A stretch of 64,000 bases of DNA from Lentilactobacillus senioris DSM 24302 = JCM 17472 (GCF_001436555.1 NZ_AYZR01000007.1:23152-87151); one strand, 5' to 3'; positions 27,118-37,303 are shown, counted from the stretch's first letter. Numbers and translations are program-made. Notes: a model not told the origin generated them from the letters alone.

Positions 27118-27777
27118 CTAAATTGTATCTGAATCAGTTAGTTGTCGTTGTAAATAACTAGTATCGTTCCATTTAACTAATTCATAGTGACCATTACCAT
27201 TAGTTTGTAACACAGTGGTACTAGTGTTAGCAATTCCACCTCGTTTACGTAAATCTGCTAACGGCACCCCAAGTAAAGAATTAATTTCCGCATTTAAAGC
27301 TGCCCCATGACTAACAATTAAGATATTAGCATCTAGACTGGCCGCCGCCACAATTTGTTCAATAGCGGGCGTCATTCGCGCAATCAATTCTGGAAATGAT
27401 TCTCCCCCAATTTTTTGGTGAGGATCGTAGCGTTCGGGATGATTACGAAAATCATCAAATTCCTTGGGAAACTGTTGAGCCACTTCGGTAAATAATTGGC
27501 CCTCCATCTTTCCCAAGTTAAATTCTTCTAGCCTACTAAGTAAACTAAGGGGGATATTTTGATCTAGTTGCTTTACAATCGTTTCTGCAGTAATTCTTGC
27601 CCGTTTGATTGGACTAGCATACGCATGCTCAAACTCAATCGGAGCTAAGTGACTAGCTAATTGAGCCATTTCTTCATAGCTTTCTGGAAGTAACGGCGAA
27701 TCCCCACCCGCTCCCTGGTAGCGACTTTCAAGATTCCATTCCGTTTTTCCGTGTCTAATAAAATATAAATTAACCAA
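27118..27777 (-). CDS. Histidine phosphatase family protein (phosphoglycerate mutase-like)
   Basis: Acid phosphatase or mutase of the histidine phosphatase superfamily, 219 residues. The catalytic RHG is at residues 8-10 (FIRHGKTEWN), with the second His in SHGAALN around residue 155. It lacks features that would separate a true glycolytic mutase from broad-specificity phosphatases such as PhoE or GpmB, so no symbol is given. It starts with TTG; a GAGGG site lies upstream. First gene of the TPR-recD2 operon. Confidence 0.85.
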   Translation of the reverse strand: MVNLYFIRHGKTEWNLESRYQGAGGDSPLLPESYEEMAQLASHLAPIEFEHAYASPIKRARITAETIVKQLDQNIPLSLLSRLEEFNLGKMEGQLFTEVAQQFPKEFDDFRNHPERYDPHQKIGGESFPELIARMTPAIEQIVAAASLDANILIVSHGAALNAEINSLLGVPLADLRKRGGIANTSTTVLQTNGNGHYELVKWNDTSYLQRQLTDSDTI

Positions 27778-27847
27778 AACGTCACCCTCGCTTTATTTCT
27801 TACTACAATATTATGACAGTTTGCCAATTAAAATTCAAAACTTTATC

Positions 27848-27876
27848 AAAAAAGGACGGCTCAATAGCCGTCCTTT
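27848..27876 (-). terminator. Terminator after mnmA
   Basis: The AAAGGACGGCT arm pairs with AGCCGTCCTTT around a 4-base loop and is followed by six T on the minus strand. Confidence 0.88.
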
Positions 27877-27880
27877 AGTT

Positions 27881-29020
<1,140 letters not shown>

Positions 29021-29025
29021 TCAAT

Positions 29026-29043
29026 TAGATTCTGGAGAATCTA
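29026..29043. repeat. 18-bp perfect palindrome in the mnmA leader
   Basis: TAGATTCT and AGAATCTA flank a central GG pair (plus strand). It begins 20 bases upstream of the mnmA ATG and lies about 30 bases downstream of its -10, so it could be a DNA operator or an RNA hairpin that affects translation. No T-run follows it. Confidence 0.6.
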
Positions 29044-29074
29044 CGAGTGAAGGTCGCAATTTCCAGTAATTAAT

Positions 29075-29103
29075 ATAATACCGCAAAATTGCAAAAAAGA
29101 CAA
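29075..29103 (-). promoter_or_regulatory. Promoter of mnmA
   Basis: The minus strand shows TTGTCT (29098-29103), 17 bases, then TATTAT (29075-29080). Confidence 0.55.
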
Positions 29104-29116
29104 TTAGTCATCATTA

Positions 29117-29470
29117 CTATTTACCTTGGTCATCTCTAACTAAAATATCACGACTCACCAAGTTATCCATAATAAAGTTATATTGAGTTACGTTGTCGGA
29201 TTTACTAGGGTCGTTAAAAATATTAACTGACTGCAAACCATTAGCCGTCGTAATTGCTAATTTAAACCCTGAAAAGTCTTTAGCAACCGTTACCTTTAAC
29301 TTGTAACCTTTTTCATAAGGTGAACTACCACTTAAGCTACGTTCTAAGGCAAAATTTCCCGCCTTAGTTACTATAAAGCCCACGTCAGTTAGTGCATAAC
29401 GTTTAATGGCTGGGCTAATTGCATAGTTATGCTTGTCTCCTGTTAACTTAACTTCCTTAGAAAATGCCAT
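29117..29470 (-). CDS. DUF1831 family protein
   Basis: Lactobacillales-specific 117-residue soluble protein of DUF1831, recognised from its MAFSKEVKLTGDKH-like start and its position two bases after the cysteine desulfurase. It has no cysteine. Function is unknown; the constant pairing with nifS and mnmA suggests a role in sulfur transfer or its control, but that is inference. Confidence 0.8.
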   Translation of the reverse strand: MAFSKEVKLTGDKHNYAISPAIKRYALTDVGFIVTKAGNFALERSLSGSSPYEKGYKLKVTVAKDFSGFKLAITTANGLQSVNIFNDPSKSDNVTQYNFIMDNLVSRDILVRDDQGK

Positions 29471-29472
29471 GA

Positions 29473-30630
29473 TTAAGCCTCCTTGCGCTTTAGTCGTTGA
29501 ACGGTTTTATCAATCGCATCAACCAATCTATCTAAGTCTTCCTTAGTATTTTCAATCCCAAAACTAATTCGAATAGATTCGCTAATTCGGGGACTGTCTT
29601 CACCAAACATTGCTGTTAAAACATGAGATGGCTCAATACTACCAGCAGTACATGCAGAACCACCCGACACTGCGATTCCAGCTAAATCTAAGTTGGTTTG
29701 CATCACGTAAGTCGAGATATCCTTTAGCCAAATATTAAAAACATGATTGAGCCCATCAGGATTTAATTCACCGTTAATCTCAAAATCAATTCCTCGCGCA
29801 GTTAGCTGTTCTACTAAATATTGTTTGAATTCAAAATACTTAGCTTGTCGTTCTTGCTTTACCTCTGGAGTAATATCAGCTACTGCACGAGCAAAACCAG
29901 CAATGGCTGGAACGTTTTCGGTTCCGGCCCGCCGCTTAGTTTCTTGGTCGCCACCCTTTACAAAACTGGTGAAGTTAATCCCATTTCGCTTATAAAGGAA
30001 TCCAATCATTTTGGGACCGTTAATTTTATGAGCCGAAGTAGATAATAAATCAATGTGATCATGTTGAACATCAATGTCTTTAAGACCATATGCTTGAACC
30101 GCATCCGTGTGAAACCAGGCCTGATGATCAGCCAAAATTTCACCAATCTCATGAATTGGCATTACCGTCCCCACTTCATTGTTACCACTCATAATGGTAA
30201 CCAAAATGGTATCATCTCGTAGAGCAGCCTTGAAATCATCAATAGACATATTACCATGTTCATCAACTGGTAAGTAGGTAACTTCAAACCCTAAGCCTTC
30301 CAAGTATTCCAATGGTTTTAACACGGCTTCGTGTTCAATAGCCGTAGTAATAATGTGCTTACCTAAACTTTGTCGAGCTAGCGCGGATTGAACGATTGCG
30401 GTATTATCACCTTCAGTTCCCCCACTAGTAAAAATAATATCATCTACATCAGCATTGATGCTTTTAGCAATTACTTCCCTTGAATTTTCCATTAGAGTAT
30501 GGGCTTCTCGTCCCAATCCATAAAGCGTTGACGCATTACCATAAACGTTTTTGTATTTATCCATCATTTCTTCATAGACGGACTGGGAAATAGGTGTGGT
30601 AGCCGCATTATCTAAATAAATTTCCTTCAA
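29473..30630 (-). CDS. Cysteine desulfurase (IscS/NifS family)
   Basis: PLP enzyme that takes sulfur from cysteine for tRNA thiolation or other uses. The 385 residues begin IYLDNAATTP, contain the Schiff-base lysine in STSAHKINGP (about residue 204) and the catalytic cysteine loop SGGSACTAGS (about 325). The long loop places it with group I enzymes. No iscU, sufB or other Fe-S assembly gene is adjacent, whereas DUF1831 and mnmA are, so a dedicated MnmA sulfur donor is likely. Confidence 0.93.
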   Translation of the reverse strand: MKEIYLDNAATTPISQSVYEEMMDKYKNVYGNASTLYGLGREAHTLMENSREVIAKSINADVDDIIFTSGGTEGDNTAIVQSALARQSLGKHIITTAIEHEAVLKPLEYLEGLGFEVTYLPVDEHGNMSIDDFKAALRDDTILVTIMSGNNEVGTVMPIHEIGEILADHQAWFHTDAVQAYGLKDIDVQHDHIDLLSTSAHKINGPKMIGFLYKRNGINFTSFVKGGDQETKRRAGTENVPAIAGFARAVADITPEVKQERQAKYFEFKQYLVEQLTARGIDFEINGELNPDGLNHVFNIWLKDISTYVMQTNLDLAGIAVSGGSACTAGSIEPSHVLTAMFGEDSPRISESIRISFGIENTKEDLDRLVDAIDKTVQRLKRKEA

Positions 30631-30648
30631 AATACTTCACTCCAATTA

Positions 30649-31338
30649 CTAATTTGACTGAAAAACATTCATCATCATTTCCGCAGAGCGTTTACCTGCT
30701 TCGATGATAAATTCATCAAAATTGGTGTTGGCATCTTCATCACCAACATCAGACATTGCCCGAATCACTACGTACGGAACATCAAAATCATATGCTACTT
30801 GACCAATTGCTGCGCCTTCCATTTCTACACATAAGGCATCACTGAAGTTATCCTTAATGTGGTCAATGACTTCTTTGCTAGCCACAAATTGGTCCCCAGA
30901 AACGATTAAGCCGGAATGAGTTTCTAAGTTAGCTGCTTCAGCTGCCTTAGTGATTTGTGCTTCTAAATCTCTAGAAGCTGGGAAACGAGCAGGACAATTA
31001 GGGAGTTGACCAATTTCATAACCCGCAGCAGTCACGTCAACATCGTGATAGGCAGTTTCGGTAGAAATTACTACGTCTCCAATTTTAAGGTCGGTGCCAA
31101 TTCCACCAGCTGAACCGGTATTTACAAGATAATCAATTTTAAAATTAGTTAGCATTAAAGCAGCCGTAATTCCTGCTTGGACTTTACCAATTCCAGATTT
31201 AACCAAAACAACATCTGAATTAGCAATTTGACCCTTAAAAAATTCAATAGGTCCTATTTTAGTAGTTGCTTCATTTTTTAAATTCGCTTTTAAAATCGCA
31301 ATTTCTTCGTCCATTGCGCAAATAATTCCATAAGTCAC
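30649..31338 (-). CDS. mtnN: 5'-methylthioadenosine/S-adenosylhomocysteine nucleosidase
   Basis: Cleaves adenine from methylthioadenosine and S-adenosylhomocysteine, clearing inhibitors of SAM-dependent reactions. A GTG at 31338 (AGGAGA seven bases upstream) gives 229 residues starting TYGIICAMDEEI, the family N-terminus; the frame extends further but into the upstream gene. The active-site segments AMDEE, SGDQF and VEMEGAAIGQV are conserved, as is the catalytic Asp in RAMSDVGDE. Confidence 0.93.
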   Translation of the reverse strand: MTYGIICAMDEEIAILKANLKNEATTKIGPIEFFKGQIANSDVVLVKSGIGKVQAGITAALMLTNFKIDYLVNTGSAGGIGTDLKIGDVVISTETAYHDVDVTAAGYEIGQLPNCPARFPASRDLEAQITKAAEAANLETHSGLIVSGDQFVASKEVIDHIKDNFSDALCVEMEGAAIGQVAYDFDVPYVVIRAMSDVGDEDANTNFDEFIIEAGKRSAEMMMNVFQSN

Positions 31339-31349
31339 GCTATCTCTCC

Positions 31350-31640
31350 TTAATTTACAAAAAACAAGATTAAATATACACCAATCAATAACACCGTTAA
31401 AATGCCAATTGCCCAAATTAAACGCGATCTAGTTTTACGCCACTGCGGAGTTTTATAGTCCGCTGTGTCAGTAGCGGTCTGCTCTGAGGGACTACCAGCT
31501 CTTCTATGCGTTTTAGCATATTCACGTTCCGCTTCTACTCGTTTTTTATCTCGCTGAGCAAATTCCGCTTCTTGTTGTTGCTGTTGCTTACGATATTCTT
31601 CTCTTGTCTTCGGGGTGTTATCAGAATCAGTCTCTGGCAT
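31350..31640 (-). CDS. Small tail-anchored protein of unknown function
   Basis: Unrecognised 96-residue protein. About 70 highly charged, Gln/Glu/Arg-rich residues (KQQQQQEAEFAQRDKKRVEAE) are followed by one membrane segment at about 73-94 and almost no tail, so it is probably anchored by its C-terminus with the charged region in the cytoplasm. It lies between nudF and mtnN with short gaps in one operon, a position seen in other lactobacilli. Confidence 0.7.
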   Translation of the reverse strand: MPETDSDNTPKTREEYRKQQQQQEAEFAQRDKKRVEAEREYAKTHRRAGSPSEQTATDTADYKTPQWRKTRSRLIWAIGILTVLLIGVYLILFFVN

Positions 31641-31649
31641 TTATCTCAC

Positions 31650-32195
31650 CTACTTAATTGTTTTCAGCTGCCAATACCAAATTGCCATGATTGTTTTAGC
31701 GTCTTCAATTTCGCCACTATCAACCATTGCCATTGCTTCTTCCAAGGTTTTTTCTTGAATTTCTAAAAATTCACCCTTATCCCGGGGTAACTCTTGGCCA
31801 ACGGGGTGTAAATCCGTTGCTAAATATAGTTCCATATATTCATCACTAAAACCAACTGAAGAATAAAAACCTGTAATTCGTTCTACGTTATTAGCCTCGT
31901 AGCGAATTTCTTCGTTAAGTTCTCGTTTTACCGCATCAACAAAATTACCATCCCGTCGATCTAATTTTCCAGCAGGAATTTCAATTGTTGGCTTTCTAAC
32001 TGGTTCTCGCCATTGTTTCTCTAAGATAATTTTATTATCGTTAGTAATTGCCAAAATTCCCACGGCATCCGCGTGGTGGACAATTTCTCGATGGGCAGTT
32101 TGCTTATCAGGTAGCTCCACTAATTCGCGTTCTACACTGATAATGGCTCCATTATAAATTGATTCAGATTTTAAGACACGTTCTTCTAAGTTCAT
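31650..32195 (-). CDS. nudF: Nudix hydrolase, ADP-ribose pyrophosphatase type
   Basis: Hydrolyses ADP-ribose or related sugar nucleotides to AMP and a phosphosugar. The 181 residues have the NudF N-terminal sheet and a Nudix box at about 76-99. The box is atypical: the first Glu is Asp (GKLDRRD), one residue is inserted before RELNEE, and the terminal Gly is Arg (IRY). The catalytic REL-x-EE is intact, so activity is expected. It opens the nudF-unknown-mtnN-nifS-DUF1831 operon. Confidence 0.87.
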   Translation of the reverse strand: MNLEERVLKSESIYNGAIISVERELVELPDKQTAHREIVHHADAVGILAITNDNKIILEKQWREPVRKPTIEIPAGKLDRRDGNFVDAVKRELNEEIRYEANNVERITGFYSSVGFSDEYMELYLATDLHPVGQELPRDKGEFLEIQEKTLEEAMAMVDSGEIEDAKTIMAIWYWQLKTIK

Positions 32196-32228
32196 AAGTT
32201 TCCATCCATAATTTTACTAATTAAATTC

Positions 32229-32257
32229 ATTTTAACGGTCTTGCTAGGTCAATGCAA
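32229..32257 (-). promoter_or_regulatory. Promoter of the nudF operon
   Basis: The minus strand shows TTGCAT (32252-32257), 17 bases, then TAAAAT (32229-32234). Confidence 0.58.
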
Positions 32258-32273
32258 TTATCGCTAGTAAACC

Positions 32274-32474
32274 TTAATCTATATAACTAATTTTAGCAGC
32301 TTGAGGACCCTTTTGCCCTTCCACAATTACATATTCTACCCGCTGACCAGGTTCTACAATATGATGATCTAGCAACCCCGTTTTAAAAAAGAAAAGATCT
32401 TTATTACCATTGTCTTGTTCAATAAAGCCAAAGGCGTTTTGGTTACTATATGATTTTACCGTTCCAGTTAACAT
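32274..32474 (-). CDS. Divergent cold-shock-domain protein
   Basis: Small nucleic-acid-binding protein of the CspA fold. ATG 32474 (GGAG six bases upstream) gives 66 residues, the normal length. RNP1 appears as NAFGFIEQ (13-20) instead of KGFGFI, and RNP2 as DLFFFKTG (26-33) instead of DVFVHFSA, so the usual Lys and His are lost although aromatics remain. It is probably a diverged paralogue and not the main cold-shock protein. A strong hairpin sits between ileS and this gene. Confidence 0.85.
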   Translation of the reverse strand: MLTGTVKSYSNQNAFGFIEQDNGNKDLFFFKTGLLDHHIVEPGQRVEYVIVEGQKGPQAAKISYID

Positions 32475-32490
32475 TACTTCTCCTATCGAA

Positions 32491-32520
32491 ATGACTCCCA
32501 TGGAAATCCATGAGAGTCAT
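32491..32520 (-). repeat. Strong hairpin between ileS and the cold-shock gene
   Basis: ATGACTC-N-CATGGA and its complement form a 14-bp near-perfect stem with a tiny loop. On the minus strand only three T follow, so it is a weak terminator at best. It ends 16 bases before the csp start codon and could be an ileS 3' processing or attenuation element. Confidence 0.6.
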
Positions 32521-32534
32521 TTACTTTATATTAA

Positions 32535-35336
32535 TTATTCTTCAAAACCTTCAGTAGCAGTTTCTGGAAATTCTGATCTAACAATATGAGCACATGAGGC
32601 ACATAGAGTTGGATAATCAGGATCAGCAGCAATATCTTTACGAACTAAACGACACCGTTCGCACACTTCTCCGGTAGCTCTAGCAACTAAAACAGCTAAA
32701 TTATCGTCAAAGCGTTCGCTATCATCACTAGCGTCAGCAATTGGTGCAATAGTTAATTCAGAAACCATCAAAATGGTAGCTAAATCAGTGTGTAAACTGT
32801 CTAACAATGCCTTTGTTTCGTCAGAAACATACAATGTTAATGCTGCTTCAGAAGATTTACCGATCAACTTAGCATCCCGAGCTTCTTCTAACGCCTTTAA
32901 AACGTTAACTCGTAATTCTAAGAATTGATCCCACTTGCTTAAGATCATAGCTTCATCGGCAAAATGGTTAACCTTAGGCATTTCAGCTAATTGTACAAAT
33001 TCTTCTGGTTCATTTAAGAACGTCCAAATTTCTTCAGTGGTATGTGGCAAAATTGGTGTCATTAACTTAGTTAAAGCTACCGCAATTGCGTACATAACTG
33101 TTTGCATAGAACGACGTTTATGACCGTCAGTACTATCAATGTAAACCACGTCCTTAGCAAAATCCAAGTAGAAGGCAGATAAATCGTTAGAAATAAAGCT
33201 CATTAACCGCTTATTCAATTCTAAGAAATTGTAATGATCGTATAAATCAGTGGCAGTTTCAATAAATTGGTTTAACCGAACTAACATGTATTGATCAGCA
33301 GCTTCTAAATCAGCAAAATCAATTGCGTTAGTTTTAGCATCAAAGTCAGAAGTATTAGCTAGCAAGTAACGCATTGTATTTCTGATCTTCTTGTACATAT
33401 CAGAAACCTTCTTGAAGCTTTCCATAGAAACCCGAACGTCAGCGGAAGTATCAACTGAAGTAACCCATAACCGGACGATTTCAGCACCCATTTGCTTGAT
33501 CACATCTTCAGGAGCAATGGTATTACCAAGGGACTTACTCATCTTATGGCCGTTACCATCTAACGTAAATCCTTGGGAAATAATTTCCTTGTAAGGAGCA
33601 TGGTTAGATACAGCAACACTGGTAATTAAACTAGAGTTGAACCAGCCACGGTATTGATCAGAACCTTCTAGGTTTAGATCAGCTGGGTAAGTGAGGTAAT
33701 CTCGTTGAGCTAATACGCCTTGGTGAGAAGTACCAGAATCAAACCACACATCCATAATGTCGTTTTCTTTAGTAAATTCACCATTAGGAGAATGTTCACT
33801 AGTGAATCCAGCTGGTAATAAGTCCTTAGCATCTTTTTCAAACCAAATGTCTGAACCGTGTTCTGCAAATAAATTAGCCACGTGTTCAATGGTTTCTGGA
33901 GTAATAATAGCAGTACCATCTTCTGCATAGAAAATTGGTAGTGGTACACCCCAAACCCGTTGCCGTGAAATAACCCAATCGCCACGACCTTTAATCATAT
34001 TAGCTAAACGACGGTTACCCCATTCTGGATGGAATTTAACGTCTTTTAAGGCCTCTAAAATTGGTTCCTTAATTTTATCCACTGAAGCAAACCATTGTGG
34101 AGTTGCCCGGAAAATGATTGGTTTTTTAGTTCGCCAATCAAATGGATAACTGTGTTCGTAAGGCATGTAGTGAAGTAACAATCCAGCTTCTTTTAATTTA
34201 TCCAAAGCGATTTGGTTAGCGTCTTCATAAAAGACACCAGCAAAATCAGGACCCGCTTCTTCAGTCATGTAGCCCTTATCGTCAACTGGTACAAAAATAT
34301 CTAGGCCGTATTGTTTTCCAACCCGGAAGTCATCTTCCCCAAATCCAGGAGCAGTATGAACTAAGCCAGTTCCGGCATCTAAGGTAACGTAATCACCAAG
34401 CATAGTTAATAGTTCTCGGGATTCATCCAATGGATGTTGAGCCACAATATATTCTAAGTCTTTACCAGTCACTACTTTAACTGTTTCGTAGTCATCCCAA
34501 CCAAACATATCGGTGACCTTATTTAGCATTTCGGTAGCTACTACGAATTGACGATCATCACCAGCCGGTTTAACCACTGAATAGTTAAAGTCAGGAGAGA
34601 CCACAATTCCTTCTGAACCTGGAATGGTCCAAGGAGTAGTAGTCCAAACTACCATGTAGGTATTGTCGTTATCTAAAACACCTTTTCCATCGATCACCTT
34701 TTCAGCATAAAACGCAGATGGTGAGGTAACATCGTGATATTCCACTTCAGCTTCTGCCAAAGCAGATTCAGATGACCAAGACCAAAATACTGGTTTTTTA
34801 CCACGGTAAATTAATCCTTGTTCAGCCATCGCACCAAAGGCACGGATTTGAGCTGCTTCAAATTCTGGTTGAAGGGTTAAGTATGGATTATCCCATTCCG
34901 CAGAAATTCCTAACCGCTTAAATTCTTCTTTTTGGCGTTCAACTTGTTTTAAAGCATATTCATGACAAAGTCGACGGAATTCGTTAATTCCCATCTTCTT
35001 TCGATCATAGCCCTCTTTTTTAAGTTGTTGTTCAATTGGTAAACCATGAGTATCCCAGCCAGGAACGAAAGGTGCTCTAAAGCCAGCCATAGATTTGAAA
35101 CGAACAATAATATCTTTAGAAATTTTGTTCATCGCATGCCCCATGTGAATGTCACCATTGGCATATGGAGGGCCATCATGTAATACAAATGAAGGTTTAC
35201 CTTCATTTAATTTTTGTCTTTGTTGGTACAAATCGTTTTCTTCCCAGGCCTTTTGCCGTTCTACTTCTTTAACGGGAAGATTGCCACGCATTTTAAATTT
35301 AGTTTTACCTAAGTTTAGCGTATCTTTAACTCGCAT
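32535..35336 (-). CDS. ileS: Isoleucyl-tRNA synthetase
   Basis: Charges tRNA-Ile, class I synthetase with editing domain. ATG 35336 after GGAAGG gives 933 residues; the longer frame runs into the leader RNA. HIGH appears as HMGH in [11 protein letters not shown] (about 57-67), KMSKS is HKMSKSLGN (about 593-601), and a C-terminal zinc site has two CxxC pairs (CERC and CASC). The gene follows divIVA, as in most Firmicutes, and is controlled by a T-box leader. Confidence 0.97.
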   Translation of the reverse strand: MRVKDTLNLGKTKFKMRGNLPVKEVERQKAWEENDLYQQRQKLNEGKPSFVLHDGPPYANGDIHMGHAMNKISKDIIVRFKSMAGFRAPFVPGWDTHGLPIEQQLKKEGYDRKKMGINEFRRLCHEYALKQVERQKEEFKRLGISAEWDNPYLTLQPEFEAAQIRAFGAMAEQGLIYRGKKPVFWSWSSESALAEAEVEYHDVTSPSAFYAEKVIDGKGVLDNDNTYMVVWTTTPWTIPGSEGIVVSPDFNYSVVKPAGDDRQFVVATEMLNKVTDMFGWDDYETVKVVTGKDLEYIVAQHPLDESRELLTMLGDYVTLDAGTGLVHTAPGFGEDDFRVGKQYGLDIFVPVDDKGYMTEEAGPDFAGVFYEDANQIALDKLKEAGLLLHYMPYEHSYPFDWRTKKPIIFRATPQWFASVDKIKEPILEALKDVKFHPEWGNRRLANMIKGRGDWVISRQRVWGVPLPIFYAEDGTAIITPETIEHVANLFAEHGSDIWFEKDAKDLLPAGFTSEHSPNGEFTKENDIMDVWFDSGTSHQGVLAQRDYLTYPADLNLEGSDQYRGWFNSSLITSVAVSNHAPYKEIISQGFTLDGNGHKMSKSLGNTIAPEDVIKQMGAEIVRLWVTSVDTSADVRVSMESFKKVSDMYKKIRNTMRYLLANTSDFDAKTNAIDFADLEAADQYMLVRLNQFIETATDLYDHYNFLELNKRLMSFISNDLSAFYLDFAKDVVYIDSTDGHKRRSMQTVMYAIAVALTKLMTPILPHTTEEIWTFLNEPEEFVQLAEMPKVNHFADEAMILSKWDQFLELRVNVLKALEEARDAKLIGKSSEAALTLYVSDETKALLDSLHTDLATILMVSELTIAPIADASDDSERFDDNLAVLVARATGEVCERCRLVRKDIAADPDYPTLCASCAHIVRSEFPETATEGFEE

Positions 35337-35339
35337 ATT

Positions 35340-35535
35340 TTCCTTCCTTTCTGAAAACAAAAAGACCCCGCCGCTAGGGACGAAGTCTTCGTGGTACCAC
35401 CCAATTTTAGAATGCAATGATTCTCTCGTTGTCCAGGATAAATAAGAGAGGTGATGGCGATTTTTTCGTTAACTACTGACCTTTCACTAATCGTCAGCTC
35501 GCTGCAGCAATAAAAAAATCGGTGCTGTCCTCATT
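35340..35535 (-). promoter_or_regulatory. T-box leader (tRNA-Ile riboswitch) of ileS
   Basis: The minus strand contains the T-box sequence TGGGTGGTACCACG (35390-35403) and a downstream terminator stem (35359-35387) with a T-run. Stem I can be drawn with a lower helix GAGG/CCTC and an upper helix CGATTTTTT/AAAAAATCG; the internal loop between them presents ATC (35453-35455), an isoleucine codon followed by A, as specifier. Uncharged tRNA-Ile would pair and allow ileS transcription. Confidence 0.93.
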
Positions 35536-35544
35536 ATCCTAATA

Positions 35545-36210
35545 TTATTTTTGATCACCGTCTGGATAAATAACAACTGTCTCAGACATGTCATCAGCAG
35601 CCACCGCATTTTCCACAATGTCTGCATCACTTCCTGAGTTTACGCTACTATCATTTGAATTGTCAAGTTGACTAACCGTTTTTTCGATTTCTTCATAACC
35701 ATTAGTAGTGTTATCGTCGTCTAATAAATTATCCCATTCCTTAGCCTTGATGACTTCCAACTGGCTTTCCAACATAACTTGAAGACGTTGCCGGAATACT
35801 CGAGTATTTTTCTTCAAATCGTCAGTTTCAACTGCTAACTTCTTAGCTTTTTTAGAAGCTTCTTGTAAAATTCGGTTAGCTTTTTCATTAGCAGAGTTAA
35901 CCACGTCAGCAGCCTGTTTTTGCGCTTCTTTGCTGGTAATTTCTGCTTCTTTTTTAGAATTAGATTTAACTTTATCAGCCGCTTCTTGAGCCACAATAAT
36001 TGACTGATTCAATGAATCCTTTAGATCATTAAAATATTTTAATTTATCTTGTGATTCATCCAGTTTAGTGTGTAAGTCATTATTTTCCTGTAATACGATT
36101 TGATAATCTTTAATAATTTGGTCCAAGAAATCATTAACTTCATCAACACTATAGCCCCGCATTTTTTGCGAAAACTCTTTGTTGTGAATATCTTGTGGAC
36201 TGAGTACCAT
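35545..36210 (-). CDS. divIVA: Cell-division initiation protein DivIVA
   Basis: Coiled-coil protein that binds curved membrane at septa and poles. The 221 residues begin with the DivIVA N-domain (SPQDIHNKEFSQKMRGYSVDEVNDFLD) including the membrane-binding segment, continue as a long coiled coil to about 150, and end in an acidic Asp/Asn/Ser-rich tail. Last gene of the division cluster, upstream of the ileS leader. Confidence 0.95.
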   Translation of the reverse strand: MVLSPQDIHNKEFSQKMRGYSVDEVNDFLDQIIKDYQIVLQENNDLHTKLDESQDKLKYFNDLKDSLNQSIIVAQEAADKVKSNSKKEAEITSKEAQKQAADVVNSANEKANRILQEASKKAKKLAVETDDLKKNTRVFRQRLQVMLESQLEVIKAKEWDNLLDDDNTTNGYEEIEKTVSQLDNSNDSSVNSGSDADIVENAVAADDMSETVVIYPDGDQK

Positions 36211-36221
36211 TGTAAATCCTC

Positions 36222-37013
36222 CTATTTATTGGGTTTAATCAAATTTAATGTCACTCTGATTTTATCTTTTTTAGTCATTCCGCCAATTTCTAGCAGGACA
36301 ATTCGGCCAAATCCCCGGACAGAAATAATATCCGAGACCCCTAATTCATAATCAGGACGCTGGTTTTCAGCCCAATTGACTCTAACTCTTCCGGTTTCTA
36401 CTAATTCCTTAGCATGGTGCCGTGAAATGTGAGCTCCTTCAGCTACCAATACATCCAATCTTAATGACGAAACCGTTGTAGTCACCGTTTCAAGTTCCTG
36501 GTTAGGATTCAATAAGTGATCTAGTGCCACTGGTTTTAACCTTACTTTGACTTTACCTACGTGGTCTAATTGACTAGCCACGTAATCCGCCATTTCTGCC
36601 TTAACCATAAACTGCCAATTAGTCCCATCAGTAATAATATCACCGATTACTTCTCGTTCAATTCCGCTACCCATTAATGATCCTAAAATTTGACCGTGAC
36701 TCAGTGTGGCAAATTTTTGCGGATAATCAATGTCATAAGCACTAACTTGAAAATAAGTCTGTTGAGGTTCGAAATAATCAGGATAAATTAAGGCTCGCTT
36801 CATTTCACTATCTTCAAAACCGCCAAAAAAGCGCAGTTTAACACCATCATACCGGTTAACCACAGTTTGTAAAATGAATTGTTGCCGTGGATTTAAAAAA
36901 TCCGTTAATAAATCTCGATATTCATTTTGAACCCTGCCGACTAAACTATCCATTGACTCTAAAAACGGAACTTCGTCAGAGCGAAAATGTTGTTCAATAT
37001 TTATATCAACCAT
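36222..37013 (-). CDS. ylmH: YlmH-family S4-domain RNA-binding protein
   Basis: S4-domain protein of the YlmH family, recently linked to rescue of stalled ribosomes in Bacillus. The 263 residues have an N-terminal YlmH-specific domain and a C-terminal S4 fold at about 180-245 (LRLDVLVAEGAHISRHHAKELVETGRV pattern). It sits between yggT and divIVA in the division cluster. Confidence 0.9.
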   Translation of the reverse strand: MVDINIEQHFRSDEVPFLESMDSLVGRVQNEYRDLLTDFLNPRQQFILQTVVNRYDGVKLRFFGGFEDSEMKRALIYPDYFEPQQTYFQVSAYDIDYPQKFATLSHGQILGSLMGSGIEREVIGDIITDGTNWQFMVKAEMADYVASQLDHVGKVKVRLKPVALDHLLNPNQELETVTTTVSSLRLDVLVAEGAHISRHHAKELVETGRVRVNWAENQRPDYELGVSDIISVRGFGRIVLLEIGGMTKKDKIRVTLNLIKPNK

Positions 37014-37027
37014 GTGTACCTTCTTAG

Positions 37028-37303
37028 TTAATACCCTACTAATAAATTACCTACATAGCGAATCCCAGTTTGAACAAATGATAAAACCACAACAGCAACA
37101 ATAGGAGCAAAGCTCACCATTCCTACCATTGCAAAACTAAATAGCTGTTCAAACGGCTCAACTATACTTCCTAAAAAGCGTCCAAGTCCTGAATTTAACC
37201 CGCCAGGAAACCAACTAAGTAGAGCATAAACAATGATTGCTAATATATAAATATCAATTGCGTTCGTTAATAGCCACACAATGAAATTAACAGTTTCAAT
37301 CAA
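37028..37303 (-). CDS. ylmG: YggT-family membrane protein
   Basis: Small integral membrane protein of 91 residues with two membrane segments (about 5-25 and 60-85) separated by the conserved LLSWFPGGLNSGLG-like loop. It belongs to the YGGT family, which affects division or cell shape in other bacteria. It follows ftsZ after only 29 bases. In many Firmicutes ylmE and sepF lie between them, and they are missing here. Confidence 0.9.
   Translation of the reverse strand: MIETVNFIVWLLTNAIDIYILAIIVYALLSWFPGGLNSGLGRFLGSIVEPFEQLFSFAMVGMVSFAPIVAVVVLSFVQTGIRYVGNLLVGY

Noticed and set aside
32535-35417. Longer ileS start at 35417
   Set aside because: It would translate the T-box and terminator sequence; the ATG at 35336 has the proper ribosome site and family N-terminus.
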